A stretch of DNA of 41,942 bases from Prolixibacteraceae bacterium (lineage in GTDB: Bacteria; Bacteroidota; Bacteroidia; Bacteroidales; Prolixibacteraceae). The translations under genes were made by a program, and so were the position numbers. Below, one piece after another: positions 17,726-26,900 of the stretch (position 1 is its first letter; each line of letters opens with the position of its first letter). The DNA is taken from assembly GCA_019163175.1 (NCBI GenBank), contig JAFLKN010000009.1, positions 1-41,942 on the forward strand. Direction: 5' to 3'. The notes beneath the pieces were generated by a model, which was given only the letters and a program-made list of their open reading frames with translations, was not told the DNA's origin and made no database searches.

Positions 17726-20700
17726 TGGAACTATCACAATTATATTATCAGTTACTTCTTTCGTTGATCCTCGAAGAACATAAAGAGGAGTTTGTAAATG
17801 CAAAGCCTGGACATTGCATGAAAATCACAGGTCTGGCAATGCGCGAATTACAACCGCTATGCGCCAATATCAGGGCTTTGCCGGGTAACTTACAGACTTT
17901 TATCCTTTCGGATGAAAAAAAAGGCGATGAATTCATCAGTGCAAACAAACTGATTGAATTACGAAATAACGATCTGCTGCCATTATTGATCCTTATTCCA
18001 TCCAATAGCAGGACTTCAACCGAAGACTCTTATGGGAATGCAACATTCAAGAATCTATCTATCGAAAACCTGGATAACAAACTGTTTGAAATCCTGAAGG
18101 AAGAATTACCTGTTCATGCTAAAGCCACAATACTCGAAATATTTGATTATCTCAGGCTTCATGGTTTACGTACGATTCAACTGATTCAGTATTTGTTGTA
18201 TGTGAAGTCTTTGTTTTGGTCAAACGAATCACTTGGTAATGGTCTGGCTTTTCTGAATATGATTCCTGATGAAAAAATCAGCAATGATTATATCCGGATC
18301 CGTAAACGCCTGTTATATAACTTGAAATGCGTGGATATCTTAGGCGATTTTACACATCCTATCCCGGATAGAATTCGGGAATTACCAATTGAACCTGAAA
18401 GTCTCCAGAAAGAGATTACGATATTTCTTCGAACAGAGAACCATTTGAAGAATAAGAATGAGATTTGCCAGGCTATTTTGCTTACCTATCCTGAGATTAA
18501 TTTTAGCAATTGGAAAGTTCCCGATTTTGAGGCAATTCACAATCTGCACGTCTTCACTGATAAGATTTCTTCAAAGGACTTAAAAGTTTCACAGGAAGGT
18601 GATCTCACTTTGACCATCCCGCACGAAAAATCCTCAAAGCTCAAAATTCGTATCTCAACCAAACCCGCACCAAAGGACTTCAAGGATTTGAAGAATTTCC
18701 GCATCGTCCTGATGGCAATTGATGGTTGGTATCCTGTTGCAGATGTTAAAAAGGTTAAAGTAACTGATAATAATACGCCTTATCGGTATGTAACAATGGA
18801 ATTTTCGGAAGCCATGTTCGAAGAAGGCTCATACTTTCTAAGGGTATTGGCCGAAGATGAAAATGGAGGTATCCTGAATACCCAGGATGCATTTATCCCA
18901 ATCGCATGGGAAGCAACCTGGAAAACCCAGAAAGAAGAGAATCCTGAATTAACAAGGGATCAGTTTAGTGAAATCAACCGTATAAAATGCACCAACGACT
19001 CTGAAGATTTCTATCTGAATTTTGGCAAAGATGAAGAGGGCGGCGAAACATACTTCCAGCGGAAAAACAAGCTTGACAACGTCTTGCAAGCCTATTTTAG
19101 CTTCCGTATCGAACTACTGCGCTCCAATGATGAGTTGATTTTGCCGGAACCTATCGAAGATACCGGTGTTTGGCTCAAAGGGAGCAATTCCGGTTTAGTA
19201 GGCACTTTCCATATTAAATACTCAAGCAGTCAGAACTTTCAGATCAACCTTTCCAATAAATTGCATAAACTGGAAGCTTGTTTACTCAAACATGCTGAAT
19301 CAATGGGTGCAATTGATGCAGCATTGAGCAGTAATCCAACGGATAACAATTTCCAATCGCTACGATTCAATCCTTTTTCGGCTTCTGGTCTTGTGCCGGT
19401 TGGTATGCTCGAATTACGCAAGGAACTGTTTTCATTCATTGCTCAGTCCGCACCCGACAATTCTGGAGTATTCGAAACCTTCGATGCATTTAAACACATC
19501 GAACTGATAAGGTCATATATAAAAGAATATGAGCTGTTTACAAAAAAGCTGAAACAAGATATTGAAACTGGATCTATTCAAACGGATGACTTGCAAAAAC
19601 TGTTGATCGAATTGCAGAATCTGGATATTGTTTCTATAAAAACGGAAATGCCCGATGGACAAACCATTTATCTGAAACTGATTTCTCCTTTACATCCGTT
19701 AAGGCTAACCTGGTTTATCAACTTGTTTGATCTTTACACCAGTTGGGAAGAAGAAACTAAAAATGATCCCCGATACAAATCAGTATGGTATAAAAATCTT
19801 GAGAACCTTTTCATTGGCGAACTCATTCCGGAAACTGCAATGCCGGTACTGGCCGGCATATCGATGTCAGAGTATTTTCAATACATTGGCGAATTATCGT
19901 TTGGCTGGGGATTATACTCCAAACCTTTACCGAAAAATAACGATGCTTTTTCTTCGGTTTCACGGCAAATCAAAATATATCTGTCAACCTTGCTAAACAT
20001 TGCAAACGAGTACCGTATTGATACAGATATTAATCAAGCCCTGGTTGGTCGACATATCCTGAACTACTTATCACAGCATCCATACACTGATAAGTTGATA
20101 ATCAACCTGTTTAATGCAGGTGATGCTTATGTGTTTGCAAATGCAATGGTTGATATTGAGAAGCTTAACGGATATAAATCGCTCAAATACGAAGTAAGGC
20201 TGTTTGTTGATGACAAAATAATTATTCCTGGAGAAGCATTCCGGAACCTGATTAATCCCGAAAGCAATATCTCTGAAGATGCGGAAGCATTTTCACAAGC
20301 TTCTGGAAATCGTTTGTTTCCTAAATTGCGCTTCTCTATCAATAATATTGGCGATTTTATTCATAATCCAGGTGATTATTATGCACATATTAGTTTCCTG
20401 ATTAGCCCGTTTCCGGTTAAAACAGCTTTGACACGTCCGGATGATAATAAACAATCATTCTATTTCAATGGGCTGATTAGCAGGCATGTGATTAGTGTTA
20501 CCCAGAAATCGGATGCAATAATCTGGAATAAGTACTTTTCCGAAAACCCCGTTGCCACAAGCATAAATGATTTTTGTAACACAGGTATTTCCCTGTTTGC
20601 CAATATGCAGGCTTTTGTTGCAAATTCACTTTCCACTAACAGGGAACAGTCTGTACCATCAACCCGCTTGGAATTAAAGGAATCGGATAAAGTATTGCTT

Positions 20701-23238
20701 TCTTTTATTCACGATATCTCTGATTGGGTAGTTACATTTGATAAAAACATGGGTCCTGAGGTGTATGACTTGCCAGGTAAAGATGGAGAAATCCCTTTTC
20801 TGCTCGACTATGTCCCTGGTCAGGAAGTTTCAGGAATTTCATCCTATCTCACTACCCGGCCTACTTCAGAAATTGTGGGCCTTCTTGGGCCGCATTTTGC
20901 TGAATTTGGCATTGATCTAAGAACCGATACAGAGAAACTAAAAATACTTCTCGAAGATATTCGTTCAATAAGTAGTTCTCTCATATTGCAATTCAACTCT
21001 ACAAGCAACAAAGCTTTTGAGGTTCTGGGAACTGCTTTCACAAAGAGAGTTTTGGAGAAAAAGAGGATTCTCGAAGACGCGTTCCTGATACCGGTTGATC
21101 TGCACAAAGAGTTATTCGAAAAACTTCCCAACGAGGATAAGGAAAGAGCTGATACCTTGCTGGTAAAAATGAATCCGGATAATCAGGAAATTTCCTTTAC
21201 CGTAATTGAAATTAAATGCCGGACTTCATTGAATGAGACTGAACGTTTGGATCTCATCAATAAAATGCAGAGCCAGATTGAAAATACAATCGAAGCCCTG
21301 AGGTTCCATTTTGATCCTACTTACTCCTTGTCAAACGACAGACTGGACAGAGAGCTAAAAACCCTTCAACTGCAATCATGGTTGGAATTTTATGTGAACC
21401 GAGCTTTTAGATACAATCATTTGTCGCCTGCAGTTCATGAAAATTACATCCGCTTATTGGACAACGTAAATTATGGTTATACGCTCTCATTCAAACGTTT
21501 GGGTATAATTTATGATTTTTCAGCAACAAAGCGGCATAAAAAAGAAAAGTTTTCAAGCGATTGCACGTTCTTCACATTCGGTAAAAGCTTGATTAATGAA
21601 ATCCTTGATCCAAACTCAGACTTAAATACATATCGTTTGGAACATGCTGAAGATGACAACCAGATAATATCCTTCTTTGGTGAATCTTACCTTCAGGCAT
21701 TAACATCGCACGCTGTACAACCTGCATCAGTTGCTGAACCTGAAATCCCTATTGGAAGTCCGGTCATAGAAACAGAAGAAATCCCTGTTGAGGAAACTCA
21801 ACCTGAATTCACAATTCCGGAACAGGAAGTGGAAATGCCGATCATACCTGTAACCCCGGTAGATGAAGCGGAATTGCTCCCTATACCTGTAACTCCGCAG
21901 CCTAATGAAGATGTACAACCTTTACTTGTAATTCCGGAACCAGAAGCAGAATTACTACAACCCGTCATTGAACCGGTTGTTGAAACAGTTCATATAGAAT
22001 CTGAAATATCTGAACCTGATTCATATCAGGCACCAGAGTTTGAAATCATGATAGGCAAGTCCTCAAATAGTCCGCAATATGGCATTTTAGGCAAAGTAAT
22101 TGCCAGTAGGAAGCCAATTGCACTTGATCTAAGCGAAACAAATACCATCAGTTTGTTTGGTGTGCAGGGAGGTGGGAAGAGCTATACTATTGGTACTATT
22201 TCTGAAATGGTTTTAAAGCAGTTCAGTCATATTAATGAATTACCTGCACCATTGGCAGGGGTTATATTCCATTACAGTGAAAGTATGGACTATGAACCCG
22301 AATTTACTTCAATGATTTATCCGAATAACAAAGCAGGTGAATTGCAGAAGTTAAAAGATGAGTTTGGCGCTGATCCGGGTAGCCTTTCCGATGTTGTCAT
22401 TCTAACTCCAAAAGCAAAAGTGAATGATCGCCGGCTACAGTTTCCCTCAATAGAAGTATTCCCGATCAGCTTTAATTCCAACGAATTAAATGTGCAGGAT
22501 TGGATGTTTTTACTGGGAGCAATTGGGAATGACTCTACCTATATCAGGCAACTCAAATCCACCATGCGCAGCATCCGCGATAATATTAGCTTGAAGGCTT
22601 TACGCAATTGTATCACTGATTCCACATTATTAACCACCTCACAGAAAGGATTGGCGGAGCAACGTCTTCAGTTTGCCCAGGAATACATTGACGATAATAT
22701 AGCAATCAAAGACCTCCTAAAACCCGGTCGTTTGATAATTGTGGACTTGCGCGATGAATTTATCGAAAAGGACGAAGCGTTGGGATTGTTTGTTGTAATG
22801 CTTAATATCTTTTCAGGTATAAAAACCTATGAATCTGTACCATTCAATAAGTTCATAGTCTTTGATGAAGCCCATAAATACATGGACAACAAAGATTTGA
22901 CAGGCAGCATAGTTACAGCAATTCGCGAAATGAGGCATAAGGGAGTATCAATTATGATAGCCAGCCAGGACCCGATGAGCCTGCCTAATGAAATTATTGA
23001 ACTTAGCTCAATAGTGTTGTTGCATAAATTCAACAGTCCGCAGTGGGTAAAGCATATTCAAAAGTCAATTACGCAATTGGCGGCATTGTCTCCGGCTGAT
23101 TTATCTGCACTCACTCCGGGTGAAGGCTATTTGTGGGCATCCAAATCAACGGATAAGAGTCTGATGAACCGGCCTGTCAAAATATTCACACGTCCTCGTG
23201 TAACAAAACATGGCGGAGAAACAGTAAAAGCAATTTAA
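17725..23238 (+). CDS. HerA-like ATPase with internal PD-(D/E)xK motif (MAD8-like)
   Basis: This 1837-aa protein has an N-terminal two-thirds without a named domain. A candidate nuclease core follows: D1143 in ADTLLV, then E1162-I-K1164 in FTVIEIKCR. A Pro/Glu-rich linker runs over about 1332-1434. A C-terminal HerA/FtsK-type motor has Walker A GVQGGGKSYT near 1479 and Walker B FIVFDEAHKYM near 1709, followed by a REMRHKGVSIMIASQDP segment typical of HerA/DUF87 ATPases. It probably translocates along or pumps phage DNA, with the nuclease motif as a possible effector. In MADS the last core gene is such an ATP-binding protein. It starts on the stop codon of the preceding gene (TAATG). Confidence 0.8.
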   Translation: MELSQLYYQLLLSLILEEHKEEFVNAKPGHCMKITGLAMRELQPLCANIRALPGNLQTFILSDEKKGDEFISANKLIELRNNDLLPLLILIPSNSRTSTEDSYGNATFKNLSIENLDNKLFEILKEELPVHAKATILEIFDYLRLHGLRTIQLIQYLLYVKSLFWSNESLGNGLAFLNMIPDEKISNDYIRIRKRLLYNLKCVDILGDFTHPIPDRIRELPIEPESLQKEITIFLRTENHLKNKNEICQAILLTYPEINFSNWKVPDFEAIHNLHVFTDKISSKDLKVSQEGDLTLTIPHEKSSKLKIRISTKPAPKDFKDLKNFRIVLMAIDGWYPVADVKKVKVTDNNTPYRYVTMEFSEAMFEEGSYFLRVLAEDENGGILNTQDAFIPIAWEATWKTQKEENPELTRDQFSEINRIKCTNDSEDFYLNFGKDEEGGETYFQRKNKLDNVLQAYFSFRIELLRSNDELILPEPIEDTGVWLKGSNSGLVGTFHIKYSSSQNFQINLSNKLHKLEACLLKHAESMGAIDAALSSNPTDNNFQSLRFNPFSASGLVPVGMLELRKELFSFIAQSAPDNSGVFETFDAFKHIELIRSYIKEYELFTKKLKQDIETGSIQTDDLQKLLIELQNLDIVSIKTEMPDGQTIYLKLISPLHPLRLTWFINLFDLYTSWEEETKNDPRYKSVWYKNLENLFIGELIPETAMPVLAGISMSEYFQYIGELSFGWGLYSKPLPKNNDAFSSVSRQIKIYLSTLLNIANEYRIDTDINQALVGRHILNYLSQHPYTDKLIINLFNAGDAYVFANAMVDIEKLNGYKSLKYEVRLFVDDKIIIPGEAFRNLINPESNISEDAEAFSQASGNRLFPKLRFSINNIGDFIHNPGDYYAHISFLISPFPVKTALTRPDDNKQSFYFNGLISRHVISVTQKSDAIIWNKYFSENPVATSINDFCNTGISLFANMQAFVANSLSTNREQSVPSTRLELKESDKVLLSFIHDISDWVVTFDKNMGPEVYDLPGKDGEIPFLLDYVPGQEVSGISSYLTTRPTSEIVGLLGPHFAEFGIDLRTDTEKLKILLEDIRSISSSLILQFNSTSNKAFEVLGTAFTKRVLEKKRILEDAFLIPVDLHKELFEKLPNEDKERADTLLVKMNPDNQEISFTVIEIKCRTSLNETERLDLINKMQSQIENTIEALRFHFDPTYSLSNDRLDRELKTLQLQSWLEFYVNRAFRYNHLSPAVHENYIRLLDNVNYGYTLSFKRLGIIYDFSATKRHKKEKFSSDCTFFTFGKSLINEILDPNSDLNTYRLEHAEDDNQIISFFGESYLQALTSHAVQPASVAEPEIPIGSPVIETEEIPVEETQPEFTIPEQEVEMPIIPVTPVDEAELLPIPVTPQPNEDVQPLLVIPEPEAELLQPVIEPVVETVHIESEISEPDSYQAPEFEIMIGKSSNSPQYGILGKVIASRKPIALDLSETNTISLFGVQGGGKSYTIGTISEMVLKQFSHINELPAPLAGVIFHYSESMDYEPEFTSMIYPNNKAGELQKLKDEFGADPGSLSDVVILTPKAKVNDRRLQFPSIEVFPISFNSNELNVQDWMFLLGAIGNDSTYIRQLKSTMRSIRDNISLKALRNCITDSTLLTTSQKGLAEQRLQFAQEYIDDNIAIKDLLKPGRLIIVDLRDEFIEKDEALGLFVVMLNIFSGIKTYESVPFNKFIVFDEAHKYMDNKDLTGSIVTAIREMRHKGVSIMIASQDPMSLPNEIIELSSIVLLHKFNSPQWVKHIQKSITQLAALSPADLSALTPGEGYLWASKSTDKSLMNRPVKIFTRPRVTKHGGETVKAI

Positions 23239-23240
23239 GA

Positions 23241-23927
23241 ATGCAGGTATTTAAATACACAGCGAAGGGAATAAGAGAAATCAACGAAGATTTTCTGCTT
23301 AACGACTTCTACTCACCGTCAGAATCATTACATCTGTTAGCAGATGGCATGGGCGGTTATTCTTTTGGTGAGGTAGCCTCTTCGTTAACATGCAAAACTA
23401 TTTCTGATTATTTATCCAAAAACCTTCTTTCGGATAATATTCCTGCCTGTATTAAACAATCAGTTGACATTGCTAATTCAATCATTCACAAGAAAAAAAT
23501 AGAGCTTGGTTCAAAACTGGGAACTACAATTGCCGGAGCATACATCACAGGTAACACAGCATACTTATTCTGGCTTGGTGATGTAAGAATCTATCTTTTT
23601 CGGCAAAGCAAGGTCATTTTCCAAACCGAAGATCATTCATTAATAAATGATATGCGCAAACAAGGCACAGTATCTCCGCTTGATATTAATCGCTACAAAA
23701 ATATTGTAACACGATCAATTACAGGTGCTTCTCATCAGGATGAACTACCGGTCATCGAAACCAGCTTTAATCCTGGCGACACTCTGATTCTCTGTTCCGA
23801 TGGAATGTGGCAAAGTTGGAACATAGCTTCAATCTTCAATCTTTCAGACGAAGAATTAAACAAATTATTTTCCGAAAAGGAATCCTCAAATGATGACAAT
23901 TATTCGATAATTAAAATTGGTATTTGA
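23241..23927 (+). CDS. PP2C-family Ser/Thr protein phosphatase
   Basis: This 228-aa protein has the PP2C metal-binding and catalytic motifs in order: R-E-I-N-E-D (12-17), LLADGMGGYSFGE (D35-G36), LGTTIAGA, FWLGDVRIY (G113-D114), LILCSDGMWQSW (D187-G188) and the terminal DDNYS. It is near the minimum size for the family and has no regulatory extension. Lying two bases after the HerA ATPase gene, it most likely dephosphorylates targets of the operon's kinase and so resets or gates the system. Kinase-phosphatase pairing inside one defence operon is known in principle, but I do not recall a PP2C in the eight-gene MADS. Confidence 0.88.
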   Translation: MQVFKYTAKGIREINEDFLLNDFYSPSESLHLLADGMGGYSFGEVASSLTCKTISDYLSKNLLSDNIPACIKQSVDIANSIIHKKKIELGSKLGTTIAGAYITGNTAYLFWLGDVRIYLFRQSKVIFQTEDHSLINDMRKQGTVSPLDINRYKNIVTRSITGASHQDELPVIETSFNPGDTLILCSDGMWQSWNIASIFNLSDEELNKLFSEKESSNDDNYSIIKIGI

Positions 23928-26900
23928 TTATAGAAGCTATAACAAATTCTTATTCTAAACATTTATTCGCTGAATATAAAAAAGTTGATATGAAAATAAA
24001 AAGCATGAAAGCATTTAGACACGATTTTAAGATGTCTATAGATGGACTTAAACATGATGAATGCGATGAAAATTTCATGGGTTGGAAACATAATAAAACC
24101 CCAGGTCTTTTTGCTATGTTCCATGGAGAAAAGAGTGATGTTGAAGGTCTTCTTGCAATGCCAACAGAGATGGCAGAAGATGGTCAGGCTGTATACGAAT
24201 TTATTCAAAATGCAGCAGACAGTGATGCTTCTCATTTTTATATGTTTTACAACGACAAGTATCTACTTACGATTAATAATGGAAGTGTTTTTGACAAAGG
24301 AGGTATTAAATCAATCCTTAATATTGGACAAAGTTATAATAAGAAACATGATCCTGATAAAATAGGTCGTTTCGGAATTGGCTTCAAATTAATACATAGG
24401 TTGGTTGGTACATCCAGTGGATTAGATGAAATTATCAAAGACTATAAAGGTCCTCAGCTATATAGTTGGTCAAGAAAAAGTGATTTTACCGATTTTATTG
24501 GTGCGGCTAACTTTATCGAAGATGGATTGGAAAATGAGTTGCCATGGTTAATGAAAATACTGATTACTTGTTTCCCGGCAACAGTTGATGAACAAGTAAA
24601 AGATTTAGATTATAATGAAAGAATACCCTACAAAAGGGAAGAACTCGTTGAATTTCAAAACTTTGTTAAGGAAAATATACAACACATTGACTCTAATTAT
24701 TTTAATCAGGGTACAATGATTTTCATAGGACTTGGAAATGGCAAAAAAGAACTATTAAGTAAAGATCAGGATGATATAAATAGCAGAATTGAAAATACAC
24801 TGTATTTTCTTAAAGATTTACATCATATCCAGGTTAATGATAAAGTCATTCAGCGACAAGCTGATTTCATCTTAGAAGAAAAATTCATAGTAAACCCGGA
24901 TGAAGATGATTTCAAGCAAATAGGAATTACTGACTCAAGAGATAAGCTGTTTCCCGTTATTCTGCAATTTGGATATAACACGTATTCAAGCAAAAATTTA
25001 AGTGTAAAAAACTACCCTAATTTTTATAAGTTCTTCCCGATGGAAGATACAACATACAAATTGCAGTTTATCTTTCATTCAAATGTTTTCTCTATTGGAA
25101 GTAATCGTCGGCATATCCATGAGCATGATATTAATGCAGAGCTTCTTCGCCTTTTGTCAAGGAGAATGCAAAACCGGATGAATGAGCATATTCTAAATAA
25201 ATCTTCCCATTTTTACGATATCTATGCCAATATTCTATTATCTGAGTGCAGTAAACAGTTTGTATCTGCAAACTTAATGGCCTCTTTGCTTGCATATATT
25301 TCTGATCATACCCCAGCATCTGATGGAACTTTTTTGAATAGAAATTCCATAATCATTAAAAACACATTGATTGATTGTTTACCTTCTGATTTTGGTATAG
25401 AAAAAAAATGGTTTAAATGGAATAAGACTGACATTGCAGACAGTGAATTGATTAAAGAAGCCCAGAATACAGTAAAACTAGGATTGAAATCTTATACATT
25501 AAAAAACTTGTTGGATGAAGGTGAAATTAATTCAGTCAATTCCTGGATTGAAAAACTTTCCGATAGCGAGTTTGATACTTTCATTACCGAATTAGAGGAT
25601 AATATTCCTCAAAATATATCGAAAATTAAGTTTATCAAATTAGAAAACGGAGACTATAAATCCATCTCAGAAATAGTTGATGCAGATATTTTATTTAAGT
25701 TCCCAAAAATAGAATCATTAGAGGGTGTACTTCGCACTCTAAATTTCAAGCTTACCAAAACTAATTTTGAGAATTTCCCAACTATAAAAGCTAAGCTATC
25801 CGAATTTATTGAATATCTTAAAGAAGATGCAGAAGTAAAATTGTACGATAAAAAAATTGTACCTGCACTTACAGCCAGCAATCTGACTCCGCTTGAAAAA
25901 AAGACTCTCTTCTTGTCTTTAAAATCTTTCAAGAATATAGCAGAAAAAACGCTCTCTGACAAACTATTATTATTTTGCAATAAGGACAATGAAAAACAAC
26001 CTCTTTCAAAATTAATAGACCCTACGATAAATGGTCTGGAATTATGGATAAAAGAATATTGCATCAATATTGAGGAAGTTTTTAATGAAATTAAATCAGA
26101 AGAGTACCTTCGCGGAAGCAAAACAATTTTTAACGATATAATAGTTCCTGATTGGGACCTGATAACAGTTCAGATTAATTCTGAAAATGTTTTATCTTTC
26201 TATGAATCTGTAGTTAAGTATTATAGGTACGCAGCAAGCCCGTTGTCAATTAAATCGAAACAGATAATCTATTGTGGCGAAAATGGATGGAAATCTTTTG
26301 CCGAAAATATTTTTTATCATTCTCAACTTTCAACTTTTGCCAGATACACTGACTTGTATGAGCTGTTTGATGAAATTTCCGTGTCTTATCCGGTCAAAGC
26401 AGTACTTGGTGTTTTATCCAATGAACCCTTTGGTATACAGGATTCCGATATTGAGAGATTGATAAGTTCAGGGATTTATTCCAAAGAAACAGTATTAGCA
26501 CTTTTGGAATTCTGTAAAGGGAAAGTAAACATTTTCGAGTATGGCTATTTTTCCGATGAGTCGGGGAATATTCGATTTGAGACTGATACGGACTGTAAAC
26601 AATATTATTCTGATAAAACAGATGTTATTGACTATATACAAACATATTGCGATAATGCCCTTATCTCGCTTCCGGTTGGGATATCTGGATTTAAAGAATC
26701 AGTGGTTAAAGGAGAGAAATTATATAAAGAAATTATTGATTCATCAGAAGAGAGCTGGAAAGAAAAAGATGAAGTTTTAAACATTTTATTAAACTTACTT
26801 TCAGATTCAGGTCTAAAAGATGTTTCTAAAAACTTTGTAAATTCCATTGATTGTATTCAGCTCTCCAGTGCAGACTGCAATGATGCTGAAATTACCTTTG

